IMG/VR virus record: IMGVR_UViG_3300032285_001298
Location: 1-26,366 of that record
Source of the DNA: a virus
Strand: one strand, 5' to 3'
Length of the DNA stretch: 26,366 bases
Shown here: positions 5,625 to 14,808 of the stretch, one piece after another
How the letters are laid out: the number at the start of each line of letters is the position of its first letter
How positions within the stretch are numbered: position 1 is the stretch's first letter
Translations under genes and position numbers: made by a program
Notes under the pieces: model-generated
The model's database searches: none
The model's input: only the letters and a program-made list of their open reading frames with translations
Told to the model about the DNA's origin: nothing

Positions 5625-7134
5625 CAGGCTTTTTTACTTTTCCTTCGTAGTTTGCATTTTCCAACTCTTGAAGGGGCATTTTCCTAATCTCCAGCCATTC
5701 CCTTGCCAGCTTCCTATTGCGTAGGTTGCTTGGATCATGGTTGTAGTTGGAGGCATTCTCCCAGAATGATGGATGCCGTTCATGGTATATGGCATGATAC
5801 AATTCCCTTCCTTGGGATTGCTTGAATAGTTCACGCATGATCTTATCCCATGCCTCTCGACCCAGGATCATATCTGGGAACAGGTGATGGTTTCTACGCC
5901 ACCATCCCACACGGCAAGCGAATAAATCGCACCCTCCGTACTTTTCACCAGCGATTATCTGATCATCCTTAATCGGAGAATCCAGTTTATTGAAGTCATA
6001 GCGATAGGCATATGCAGGCAGTGTCCCCACAAGCCTGTTAACGATGTTTGACACAACGCAAGTGTCGGTGTTCGTTAACACGATCACATCCTTGTCATCA
6101 CGACCGACACAAGCCATTCGCATCATCTCTTTGATCAGAGGTATCTTTTTGGTTTCCTTGGGTACTACTTCAGCGGCGGTCTTCACAAAGCAGTTGTCAT
6201 CTAGACCACAATCGACCCATCCGATCTTGTCCCATGTCTGCTTGGCTACGGCATTCCTACGCTTCTCCTCACCAGTTGCCCAAGGAGTTCTCTGGTAAAC
6301 ATGGATAATGTTGGGATGCTTTGGCTTTGCAGGAGGATTCCTAATCAATTCCAAGATCCTAGTCACATCCCTAGGGAAGTTCTTATAGCGTGTATAAGAA
6401 GCGTAGGATGGTCTCCACGGCGCACCAAACCACATGGTAGGTGAATCTGCTATGAGGGCATGGGTAGGCTTGGAAGAGGCATAAGCCAAGTGCAAAGGGC
6501 CGCTATCAATGAGAACATTACAATGCGTATTGGGATGGTCTAGGATTCCCAATAGATCAAAAAACTTCTGTGCCTTGATCTTGGTCAAGTCAATGATGTG
6601 AAAATCATCCAAGCAATGGCTAAATATCAACCACAATAGATCCCTCCACGGGAATGGCGATGAGATTCCGTCCGTTCCTACAACGATCCAAGGCTTGTCC
6701 ATAGGAAGACCCTTGGTAAGTTTCTCCTCCCTTTTGGCAGACCGCTTATCGAATACCAGCGGTAACTGCTTGGGCCATGTCTCTAGCTTTCCAGCGAGGC
6801 GTAGGATGTCTTTGCCAAAAGAGTCCGTAATGATCTTGGGATGGTGATCTTGACCATAAACTTGACTAATAATGAAGTTACTATCCCCTACAACTTGAGC
6901 CGTCTTTGGCTCCAAAGACAGGCTCTTGGCAAAATCTAATGCCCCCTTTATGTCATCGAATGCTCCATTATATACAATCTTGTTGATGTAGCTTGTGCCA
7001 TCAAGGATGTCTTGGAAATCCTTGGAGATGATCAGACTAGGCTTTACGCCCGTCTGTTTGAACTCATCGTAAAGTGCTGGAAGCAGGCAACATACATCAC
7101 CGTATTTGCCCAGATTAAGGTATGTGTTAGCCAT
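5605..7134 (-). CDS. Two-domain glycosyltransferase (GT9-like plus second domain)
   Basis: A 509-residue protein. The N-terminal ~270 residues look like a GT-B fold of the heptosyltransferase (GT9) kind: LNLGKYGDVCCLLPALYDE at the start, IVVGTDG mid-domain, and LIDSGPLHLAYASSKPTHAL (residues 208-227), matching the DSG..H.A...P signature. The C-terminal ~235 residues start IIHVYQRTPWATGEEKRRN, include VLTNTDTCV (~352-360), then GGCDLFACRVGWW and FPDMILGREAWD. That pattern resembles uncharacterised GT-A-like proteins. The fusion suggests two sugar-transfer steps or an enzyme plus acceptor-binding unit (inference). Last gene of the minus operon; it starts 8 nt inside the end of the upstream gene. 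Acceptor unknown. Confidence 0.78.
   Translation of the reverse strand: MANTYLNLGKYGDVCCLLPALYDEFKQTGVKPSLIISKDFQDILDGTSYINKIVYNGAFDDIKGALDFAKSLSLEPKTAQVVGDSNFIISQVYGQDHHPKIITDSFGKDILRLAGKLETWPKQLPLVFDKRSAKREEKLTKGLPMDKPWIVVGTDGISSPFPWRDLLWLIFSHCLDDFHIIDLTKIKAQKFFDLLGILDHPNTHCNVLIDSGPLHLAYASSKPTHALIADSPTMWFGAPWRPSYASYTRYKNFPRDVTRILELIRNPPAKPKHPNIIHVYQRTPWATGEEKRRNAVAKQTWDKIGWVDCGLDDNCFVKTAAEVVPKETKKIPLIKEMMRMACVGRDDKDVIVLTNTDTCVVSNIVNRLVGTLPAYAYRYDFNKLDSPIKDDQIIAGEKYGGCDLFACRVGWWRRNHHLFPDMILGREAWDKIMRELFKQSQGRELYHAIYHERHPSFWENASNYNHDPSNLRNRKLAREWLEIRKMPLQELENANYEGKVKKPVKRTIR
5607..5635 (+). terminator. Candidate terminator at the convergent junction
   Basis: AGCGAA-TGG-TTCGCT (5607-5621) is a perfect 6-bp stem with a 3-nt loop, followed 8 nt later by a run of six T (5630-5635). 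It sits at the tail-to-tail overlap of the two glycosyltransferase genes and could end the plus-strand transcript. The gap before the T-run makes it imperfect, and the minus orientation lacks a T-run. Confidence 0.4.
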
Positions 7135-7318
7135 TTGCCTTCACATAGGCAGAATGGAAAGCCTTAGCAAGACCAGCGGCATGAACAGCAAGGGTTTTGA
7201 CCCGTTCCGATCCACCCCTTGTGGCAAGTATCTCTGGAGATAATTCGCCAGATGCGGCGAGTCCTTGGACAATTGCCACCCAAGTCGCCTCTAGTGACGA
7301 ATTAGCTTTGATGGTCAT
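7127..7318 (-). CDS. Small hypothetical protein, start uncertain
   Basis: From the ATG at 7318 the product is 63 residues (MTIKANSSLEATWVAIVQGL...), soluble and Ala-rich, with a helical character. The same frame stays open back to an ATG at 7459. That would add a Lys/Arg/Pro-rich N-terminus (KPKRKYTKRRNSK) but would overlap the upstream gene by 158 nt. I prefer the shorter form, with a 17-nt overlap, although a GGAG directly abuts its ATG, which is poor spacing. The gene overlaps the glycosyltransferase start by 8 nt. Function unknown. Confidence 0.55.
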   Translation of the reverse strand: MTIKANSSLEATWVAIVQGLAASGELSPEILATRGGSERVKTLAVHAAGLAKAFHSAYVKANG

Positions 7319-7655
7319 CTCCGTAGGATTTGGTGAACTTCTTTCTAGGCTCTTCGTCAACTGGCTTTGGGAGAGCTTTGAGTTGCGGCGTTTCGTGTAC
7401 TTCCGCTTCGGCTTCGGTTGGTTGGATGGTTGCTCCTGTATCATAATCCATTGGTTCAAGTGGGCCGTACTGCTGGATGTATCGACCTAGTTCAATAAGA
7501 AGATTGCGGCGAGTGTCCAGAGTGTAGGCTAAAGCGGCCTTGTAGAACTCACTCTCTGGGCGATTGTTCTCTTGACCATCCTGCACAAGTTGCTGGAGGC
7601 CAGGGTCAGAATCAATGTGAACGGCGAATGCGTGAGGTATTTTGTACTTTTTCAT
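7302..7655 (-). CDS. Hypothetical acidic protein downstream of giant gene
   Basis: A 117-residue protein from ATG 7655 (MKKYKIPHAFAVHIDSDPGL). The frame is open further upstream into the giant gene, but that part is a shadow. The first half has a helical segment with SEFYKAALAYTLDTRRNLL. The second half is Pro/Glu-rich and probably disordered. It lies 52 nt after the giant protein's stop, with no clear Shine-Dalgarno motif before the ATG, so the exact start is uncertain. Position suggests a minor virion or assembly protein (inference). Confidence 0.65.
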   Translation of the reverse strand: MKKYKIPHAFAVHIDSDPGLQQLVQDGQENNRPESEFYKAALAYTLDTRRNLLIELGRYIQQYGPLEPMDYDTGATIQPTEAEAEVHETPQLKALPKPVDEEPRKKFTKSYGDDHQS

Positions 7656-7707
7656 GTGGTTGCTAAAGACTGAACTATCTGGAATTTCCAGAGAGTTGGC
7701 AAGAGGA

Positions 7708-10700
7708 TTATTGCAACCCTCTTCCTGTTCTTTGCCTTGATTGGAAAGACTTCTCGTATTCTTCAATGTCGGCAGGGGTTTCAAGCCTTGTTCCAAGGAA
7801 TGCGGCTGAACCAGCTTTTGCGGCGGCAGGAATAAATTCCTTTTGCGTTGCGGCTTCTGAAATAGGAATAGGAGCAAATTGCTCTTGCACAATTTCACCC
7901 CATGTCAGCCTGCGGCGACCACGATCTGGTTGCTGGCTAGACCAAGGAACAACATTTCCAAGGTAATCCTTTCCAGTTGCGCCAACAATAATGTCACGGG
8001 TAATAGGGCTAAATCCGCTTCTAAAGTATGTGTAAAGAGCATCCTTCATGGCGGCCTCCCTGCCACCACGGGCTTTTTGGATTCGTGTAAGATCGCCAAA
8101 TACAGCGTTGTATTCTTGAGCAACCAACCTAGCAATGCGAGTAAATGCCCCAATGGTAGAGAGATTGTATCCAAATCCCTTGTATGCCAGCCAATCATTC
8201 TTCTTTGGGTTAAAGAAATTGATGTTCTGATTGCTTCCAGTAACAGAAAGTAGTGCTTGGTTTGCAAGCAATGTACCAGTTAGGAATCCCAAGAACTTTG
8301 CTTTATTCTTGGCTTCGTAGAATGCAGACATTCTTTCTTCTGGTGTAACTTTTGTTAAGGGATTTGCCATCTTTGCAAATGTTCCAAGCATCTTTGCAGG
8401 ATCTTGAATCAACCATTTGAATCGGCTTGCAATAAGTTTAGGAGCAAAGAAAAGAACCTTTGTAATTGGGCTTTGCAGTATTCCCTTTGTTCGATCTCCA
8501 CCCTTAGTAAATCCAGTTGCATTGTTAATGCTTTCAGCAAGCATTTCTGCCATCTCTGGTGTCCTTTGAGTGATGCTTAATTTTTCCCATGCTTGGTCAA
8601 ACATATCTTGACGCAAATGGAAAAGAGCATCGAATCCACGACCTCCGCTAATTGTATCCAATGCCCTAGCCAAAGCAGTATCGCTTCTTGCTGGAGTTGC
8701 ACCCTCTCTTCTGGTTTCCCTTGGGTCATTTTCCAATCCAGCCCTACGAGCAACAGTCCAGTTGGGTCTATAGATCAGATCCTTGTTATCAACAATGTTT
8801 TGAATGCGACCATTCTTGCCACGGAAAGAATAAGAAAGACCTTTTAACCAAGCCTTAAATGCCGCCCTTGGATGAGTATAAAGAGTTGTTGGTGCGTGAG
8901 TTCCAATGAATGCAGTCCCGTGACCAAAGATTGCCAATTTGAATGTCTTTTCAGCAAGTGATCCAAATACACGACCAACCCAACTTGCTTTCTGATTTTC
9001 CAACCAGCGTTTTGCTTCATCCAAAGCCATTTGCCTATTGCGTTGCTTCAGATACATATCATCAGAAACCTTCTTTGCTCCCTTTGGAGAAGCCAATCCT
9101 CTCCTTACTTGATCTGGAAGAAGCCCAAGGTCACTAGCTAGATCGTTTACCATCTTGTCCCAATCGCTTTCTCCTTTATCAAGGTAGAATTTCTTTGCGG
9201 TTTCCCACAAGGTTTTGACTTGTTCTGGGTTTAGCTTTTCACCAATCTTGTCTTTAGCAAAAAGATCACGCTGTTTAGCTTTTAGACGAGCATCAGAAAG
9301 TTGTTGCTTCTTTTCAGCAAGATCCTTCTCAAGTCCTTGGATTTCTTCATTGGTAACTTTTTCAACATCTTTAGGAGTAGTTACACGACCTTCCTCAATG
9401 TCTTTAATCTTTTTCTCGTATTGAGAAATACGCTTTCGGAGATTGTCTGCGGCTTTCTCGGCAAGAGTTAATGGCTTTTCGGTAAGTTTCTTTTTAAGTT
9501 CAGAGATTTGTTTTCTCTGTTGCTTTGTTTGATCCTCAAGTGCCTTAATCCTATCATTTGTTGCTTTTTGAGAAGTCTTTGACTCTGGTAGTTTTCCTTC
9601 TTTTAAGGATGCTATTTTTTCTTCATTGTCAGAAACTTGTTTTTCCAAGCTCTTGATTCGGCGATATTCTGGAGATGATTTAGACCTAATGGTTTTTACT
9701 GCTTTTTCGCCACCGTTTTCTCCATTGATTAATTCATGTGCCTTTGCCCATGCATCTTTCAAAGAAGGTTTAATTTTAGGGCCAAACTTTTCAATAAGCA
9801 TTGCGGAGGATTTTGTAAAATCCAATGCAAGTTCACCAATATGCGCCCTCATTATCCTAGCAAGAGTTAAAATAATTGTAGGATCTGGCGATGACCCCAT
9901 TTGATTAAGCTGTTTCCTTAATTGCTTTTCAGCTTCAGCGGCATCAGCTTTCCACTTATCAACAATCTTTCTAGCTTGTTCAAATACTTCTTTCCCAAAC
10001 TTTGGTTGTGATTCAAGTTGGTTATTAAGATCACGAATCTTTGCTTCGTAGTAACTCTTCAAAGACTCTGCATCTTGACCAGTTTCTTTGGCTTGCCTTA
10101 CTTCCTCAAGCGTTTGCTTTGTTTGTTCAAGTTCACTATTCAGCCTATCAATCTCATCCTTTGCCTTCTTTCCTTGTGCATCAGATAGATCAGCAATCTG
10201 TTGTTGTCCTTCCTCGACTGATTCTGGTGTCTTTACATCAACATCAGAAAGCGATTCATCCAGAGTATCACGAACTTTTTGAGTAGCCTCGCCAGCTTCT
10301 TTTATGCTTGTGTCAACCTTATCAGCAACTTTCCTAATCTGTTCATGCTGTGAAAGCGTAGGCTCTTGTCCTGTAATCTTTGTATATTCACGGGCAATAT
10401 CAGCGGCATCAGAAAGATCAGTCTCGCCTTGGAATGTCCTTAAAATATCAGAAGCAATAGTTCCAGCTTCTCGTATGCCTTCGTAGTAATCTTGATATTG
10501 CTTGGCAAGATCCTTGTACTCTTTGGATTGTGGGCCAAACTTTTTAAGAGCTTCACTCACTTGTTTTGCCAATGCATTTGCATATGCTTTGGCAGTAGTA
10601 AGAGCATTAAAGTCACCTTGCTTGGCTTTCTCTAAAGCATTGAAAGGATCAGCACCATTTCGTAAATTGGCATTTCCTTGTTCAATTATTCCAGCCCTAG

Positions 10701-13700
10701 AAGTGCCTTCTCCAGCAGGAACGGGGGATGTAAGGATTCCCCTACGAACTTGATCTTCTTGATCCTTTGTGCGAATGGAAATCTTTTCTGGAGTTTCCTC
10801 GGTAGTAACGGGAGGCTTTACTTCAGCAACGGGTGGCTTTGGCTTTCCTGTGGCAGATGCGTAAAGATCAGATGCCTCACGGGAGGTGATGCCAGGGAAC
10901 TTCCTAGACAGGATGTTTTGCATCTCTTGCTCTGTGATAGGTTCCATCTTACCTTTGGCAACCGCATCGGCAACTTTCTTGGCAAAAGCCAATCTTTCAT
11001 CCTGTGCCTTTGGCTTGAATCGCTCATCAGCACCAATGTCAATAGATCCACGCTCGGCGGCTCTTTCTAGGATTCTCCCTCCACCAGTAGAGATGGCATG
11101 GTAGATCTGACGCAGATACTTACGGACACCATCTCCAAGGCGTGAAGCCATATCCCTAGACCAATCGGCAAAGGATTTTCCAGCTTTGGAAAGCGATTTT
11201 GCTACATCGACAACTCCATCATAGATGATCTTTGGAAAATCGGTAAATGCCGCTTCGCCGCCCTTTCTTCTTGAATCAAACCAATCTTGAAGCTCTTGGT
11301 TCCTTTCTTGTTCAAACAATTCGGGATTAGTTGTGCGTAATTTTTCGGTTTCCTTTGCTCTGTTGAGAACCTGTCTTCCTAGTTTTTCAAGTCGCGCCTC
11401 TTCAGCTTGCCTCTTTTCAGCGGATTTTGATGATTGCTCAATACGATTCCATAAATCGGATGCGGTTGAACCCTCTGGCATCAATCCTTGATCGACCAAT
11501 GCCTCTACTGCTGTATCAATAGGTTCTCCTCTAGTGCTATAAATCTGTGAAGCGTGACCTTTATTGATGGTTGGAGCATCATCGTAAACACCTCCTCCTT
11601 CTTTTATTTCACCCTTTTTAACACGCCTCAAGTATTCGGACTTGGACATGATTGGGTTTTCTTGGAGGTATGCCATTACAGGGTCAATTCCAAGGTATCC
11701 ACCTTGAAGCTCTCTAGCACCCCTCTTAACGCTAGGAATCGGTTCTGGAGGGTTGTCGTGATGGTTTGCTTCTCTTTCTATTGATGAAAGCAATGCCTCA
11801 ACATCTGGATCTTCGCCAACTTCCATTTGCTCCCTAAATTTATCAACGGCGGCTTTTAGGTACTTGTTTTTTTCTTTCTTTGCCACTTCAGCGGCGGCAT
11901 CAGCAAAATCTCCATGCGTCCTAATTTCGTGATAGAATCGGTTTAGGAGATCGGTGTACGGATTGGTTGGCTTTGGAGCCTCACCCAAAGGAAGCTGTTG
12001 CTCTTCCTCTGTGCCTACGGTTGGATTCTCTGGCTCTGGAGCCATTGTCTCTCCAGCCAGATTGAATGGTAGCTCTTTCTCTTGGAAAAGGTTTCCTTCT
12101 CCATGAGTTTCAATTGTTGGAGTAGTTGGCTTTTGCTCAATAGGTGATTCTATTTTTTCTCTTGGTATATTTGCCTCTTTTCCATCTTCAAAACGAACTG
12201 GAACACGACCGAATGAAGTAGTTCCTACAACTTTTCCATTTTTTCCTTCTACGGAAACAGGCTTTCCCATGTAGTTAGATGATTCACGCTTTTCTTTTGC
12301 AATCTTTTCTTTAGCGGTAAGATTTCCAGTAAGATCGCGTTTTCTTGCAGATGCTTGCATTCCCAATGCTTTAAGCTGTTTTGGAATCTGATCTATAGAT
12401 GGGCCGTTGCGATTTTCTATTGCCGCTTTGTAATCATCCTCTAGTTGCTTTCTTTTCTTTTTTACAAAAGCATCTACCTCTTCTACTGTTTGAGCTTGGT
12501 AAACGCTGTAATACTTGGATACATCTACTTCTTCTTGGGGCTTTTCTTCACCTTGCGGGGCAGGGACTTCTGCTTCGTTTTCTGCGCCCACTCCTTCGCC
12601 CACGGCTGGTGCGTTGCGAACGCCCACTTCTCTTGCGCCTTGCTTCTGAACGGACTCATTTTGTTGTGTAGGTTGTGCTGGTTCTTCAGCAGATGGTTCT
12701 CCATACAATACAAGTTCCCTTTGTTTCAAAAGTTCAACTTGCTGTAAACGATTTTGATCAATTCTATCTTGAATTTGCCTCCTTCCAACGCTCCCTTGTG
12801 GATATTTTGGAAGCTCTTCAATAACAAGCCTATTGTTCTCGTTTGTAAGATCTTGAATCTGTTGGTTTACATCGGACGCTACAGGAGCTTCAGCGGGTTT
12901 GTTTAATGCATCAATCTGTTGCTGAATTGCAGTATGCTCTGGCGATCCTTCGTCGTGGAACGCCTGTTCAATGGTTAGACTACGCAAATCATTCGCAGGA
13001 GTTTCAGCAACAAGAGCAGGAGCTTCTTCTGTTGGCTTTGGAGCTTCTGGGATAGGAGCTTGGGAATCAGCGGATGCGAGAATCTGTGCCTCACGCTCGT
13101 TGACTACGGGATTAGCAGAGGGAGCCACCTCTGGAGCAGGGCCTCCAAGTTGAGCGTCAGCTTTTTTCTTTGCTTCTGCGCTTGCTTCCATCCCTGTGGA
13201 CAATCCATGCAATGCACCAAACAGAATATCTTGAGTAGTTCCTTCGGCGGTAAGCATCAAGGGCTGACCTTCCAATCCTCGCAATCCAGCGGATGTTGCC
13301 ACATTAACTCCAGCGGCGGCGGCTCCTCCAGCTAATCCTTTAACAAGAGGAGTTGCTTCTTTGAGTAATGCCCCTGTAGCTTCTGATGTCAACTTGCCGC
13401 CAACAAGGTATGCTCCAAGTTGGGGAACGGTTGCTACAGCGGCTTGGCTTCCAGCCTCATGCCCTGCATCATCAATTGACTTTTGATCAGTAATGCCTTG
13501 CTTTTTAAGTTCATTAACCTTTGAATCGTATGCTTCTGCATATGCTTGATTTCCAGCTTGAACAGCAGTCAATGGAATACCTAATCCACCAGTCAACATT
13601 GCTGGAGCCATTCCAAAAATGCTACCCAATCCACGACCGATTCCAGCGGCAGTAGATGCATCTTGCGGATTTGCGTTGTAAATAGTCTCTGCTTCCTTTG

Positions 13701-14805
13701 ATGCTTGAGACATCAAATTAGCTTGCTGTGCGGCTTCTTGCCTTCTTGTTGCAAGGTCGGCTTGCTCTTGAGGTGTAAATTCTTGCCCACCAAGAGTAGC
13801 TTGCTTCTGAACTTGAGTATTCTGAATCTGCTGTTTTAGCTGATTAATGCGGTTTTGATCATCGGCTGTAGCAAATCCTTTTTTGGCAACAACAGATTGA
13901 AGGCTATTTAATGCGGCTTGTTGATCTGCAATAGATTTATCAAAAGTTGCAGTTGCTTCTTCTGGTGTTTGTTCAGCCCTAGATAACCCTCTTAATTCAC
14001 CGCCTATAGTGTTGATTACGCTTTTGGCGGCGGCGGCGGCAAACTGATTTGGCAATGCTTGATACCAAGGTTGTGAAGGAACATAATCTGGCCCGACATC
14101 ACCAAAAGTTTGTGCTTTTCCAGTATTTGTAGGAGCAGTCCCAAAGCTGGCAGGAGTTTCTTGTGAAGGAATCAGATCAGCAAATGGATTATCGGGCAAT
14201 CCCTTGGATGCTTGTGATTGGAATGCGGCTCCAGTAGATTGGGATGATTGATCGTTCTTTGGGATCAAATCAGCAAAGGGATTCTCCATCTGTTGCTGTT
14301 GCGTCTGTGATCCTTGCTGAATCCTTCCAAGGCTAGTATAAGCACCTTCTCCCTCTGGAACCTTTCCAAAGTTCTTTAGCAATTCACCAACCCCACCAGC
14401 AGTCTTTGGAATCTGATTAGCAGGGACTCTTCCCACAGGAACTAGATTCCTTTGACCAGAAAAACCCGTGTATTGTGAGGGAGGAGTGTAAATATCAATG
14501 ACATTGGGATTGGCATTCCCATGCTTGTCTCCAGCGACATATGCCTCACCAGTATCGGCATCCTTGAAGATTGTTCCTATAGGGTAAACATCTGGATTTA
14601 CGGCTACAACACCTGGAGCCAACTCGTTATCTGAAGATCCGTGACCTTGCGCTGTTCCAGAATCATACGACTCATCAGCACCTCCCACAGAAGCAGGAAT
14701 GCTGTAGGTAGTAACAGGCGTAGGACTAGCAACAGGGAGATTGATTACACCGCCCTGTTCTGACCCTCTTTGGGGAATTAGGTCGGCAAACGGATTGTCT
14801 CCCAT
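7708..14805 (-). CDS. Giant virion/ejection protein with N-terminal 3D-like lytic domain
   Basis: A 2365-residue protein, 27% of the window. Residues ~45-110 resemble the 3D (double-psi barrel) domain of MltA-type wall hydrolases: SYDSGTAQGHGSS, GVVAVNPDVYPIGT, AYVAGDKHG and NVIDIY. The first of the three usual Asp is Asn here (VNP). NPFADLIP recurs at residues 4, 175 and 206. Residues ~385-510 are Gly/Ala-rich and hydrophobic (GLGSIFGMAPAMLTGG; LAGGAAAAGVNVATSAG), possibly membrane-active. Residues ~550-950 are low-complexity Pro/Glu/Gln linkers with an SH3-like patch near 845-885. Residues ~1480-1850 are long coiled coils. The last ~400 residues form a compact, better-ordered domain. By analogy with podovirus internal proteins it would be ejected to open the wall and guide DNA (inference). 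The ATG at 14805 is 3 nt after the previous stop. Confidence 0.85.
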   Translation of the reverse strand: MGDNPFADLIPQRGSEQGGVINLPVASPTPVTTYSIPASVGGADESYDSGTAQGHGSSDNELAPGVVAVNPDVYPIGTIFKDADTGEAYVAGDKHGNANPNVIDIYTPPSQYTGFSGQRNLVPVGRVPANQIPKTAGGVGELLKNFGKVPEGEGAYTSLGRIQQGSQTQQQQMENPFADLIPKNDQSSQSTGAAFQSQASKGLPDNPFADLIPSQETPASFGTAPTNTGKAQTFGDVGPDYVPSQPWYQALPNQFAAAAAKSVINTIGGELRGLSRAEQTPEEATATFDKSIADQQAALNSLQSVVAKKGFATADDQNRINQLKQQIQNTQVQKQATLGGQEFTPQEQADLATRRQEAAQQANLMSQASKEAETIYNANPQDASTAAGIGRGLGSIFGMAPAMLTGGLGIPLTAVQAGNQAYAEAYDSKVNELKKQGITDQKSIDDAGHEAGSQAAVATVPQLGAYLVGGKLTSEATGALLKEATPLVKGLAGGAAAAGVNVATSAGLRGLEGQPLMLTAEGTTQDILFGALHGLSTGMEASAEAKKKADAQLGGPAPEVAPSANPVVNEREAQILASADSQAPIPEAPKPTEEAPALVAETPANDLRSLTIEQAFHDEGSPEHTAIQQQIDALNKPAEAPVASDVNQQIQDLTNENNRLVIEELPKYPQGSVGRRQIQDRIDQNRLQQVELLKQRELVLYGEPSAEEPAQPTQQNESVQKQGAREVGVRNAPAVGEGVGAENEAEVPAPQGEEKPQEEVDVSKYYSVYQAQTVEEVDAFVKKKRKQLEDDYKAAIENRNGPSIDQIPKQLKALGMQASARKRDLTGNLTAKEKIAKEKRESSNYMGKPVSVEGKNGKVVGTTSFGRVPVRFEDGKEANIPREKIESPIEQKPTTPTIETHGEGNLFQEKELPFNLAGETMAPEPENPTVGTEEEQQLPLGEAPKPTNPYTDLLNRFYHEIRTHGDFADAAAEVAKKEKNKYLKAAVDKFREQMEVGEDPDVEALLSSIEREANHHDNPPEPIPSVKRGARELQGGYLGIDPVMAYLQENPIMSKSEYLRRVKKGEIKEGGGVYDDAPTINKGHASQIYSTRGEPIDTAVEALVDQGLMPEGSTASDLWNRIEQSSKSAEKRQAEEARLEKLGRQVLNRAKETEKLRTTNPELFEQERNQELQDWFDSRRKGGEAAFTDFPKIIYDGVVDVAKSLSKAGKSFADWSRDMASRLGDGVRKYLRQIYHAISTGGGRILERAAERGSIDIGADERFKPKAQDERLAFAKKVADAVAKGKMEPITEQEMQNILSRKFPGITSREASDLYASATGKPKPPVAEVKPPVTTEETPEKISIRTKDQEDQVRRGILTSPVPAGEGTSRAGIIEQGNANLRNGADPFNALEKAKQGDFNALTTAKAYANALAKQVSEALKKFGPQSKEYKDLAKQYQDYYEGIREAGTIASDILRTFQGETDLSDAADIAREYTKITGQEPTLSQHEQIRKVADKVDTSIKEAGEATQKVRDTLDESLSDVDVKTPESVEEGQQQIADLSDAQGKKAKDEIDRLNSELEQTKQTLEEVRQAKETGQDAESLKSYYEAKIRDLNNQLESQPKFGKEVFEQARKIVDKWKADAAEAEKQLRKQLNQMGSSPDPTIILTLARIMRAHIGELALDFTKSSAMLIEKFGPKIKPSLKDAWAKAHELINGENGGEKAVKTIRSKSSPEYRRIKSLEKQVSDNEEKIASLKEGKLPESKTSQKATNDRIKALEDQTKQQRKQISELKKKLTEKPLTLAEKAADNLRKRISQYEKKIKDIEEGRVTTPKDVEKVTNEEIQGLEKDLAEKKQQLSDARLKAKQRDLFAKDKIGEKLNPEQVKTLWETAKKFYLDKGESDWDKMVNDLASDLGLLPDQVRRGLASPKGAKKVSDDMYLKQRNRQMALDEAKRWLENQKASWVGRVFGSLAEKTFKLAIFGHGTAFIGTHAPTTLYTHPRAAFKAWLKGLSYSFRGKNGRIQNIVDNKDLIYRPNWTVARRAGLENDPRETRREGATPARSDTALARALDTISGGRGFDALFHLRQDMFDQAWEKLSITQRTPEMAEMLAESINNATGFTKGGDRTKGILQSPITKVLFFAPKLIASRFKWLIQDPAKMLGTFAKMANPLTKVTPEERMSAFYEAKNKAKFLGFLTGTLLANQALLSVTGSNQNINFFNPKKNDWLAYKGFGYNLSTIGAFTRIARLVAQEYNAVFGDLTRIQKARGGREAAMKDALYTYFRSGFSPITRDIIVGATGKDYLGNVVPWSSQQPDRGRRRLTWGEIVQEQFAPIPISEAATQKEFIPAAAKAGSAAFLGTRLETPADIEEYEKSFQSRQRTGRGLQ
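14167..14796 (-). repeat. Three NPFADLIP repeats in giant protein
   Basis: The octapeptide NPFADLIP is encoded at 14773-14796, 14260-14283 and 14167-14190, each preceded by Asp or Glu and separated by disordered Gln/Ser-rich linkers. The conserved short motif in variable surroundings suggests a linear docking motif, for example to another virion protein, or a processing signal. Confidence 0.85.
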
Positions 14806-14808
14806 AAA

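Noticed and set aside
10678-11104. Plus-strand ORFs of 130 and 72 codons inside the giant gene
   Set aside because: They are antisense to a clearly coding 7-kb frame. They show low-complexity Ser/Leu/Cys composition and no motifs.
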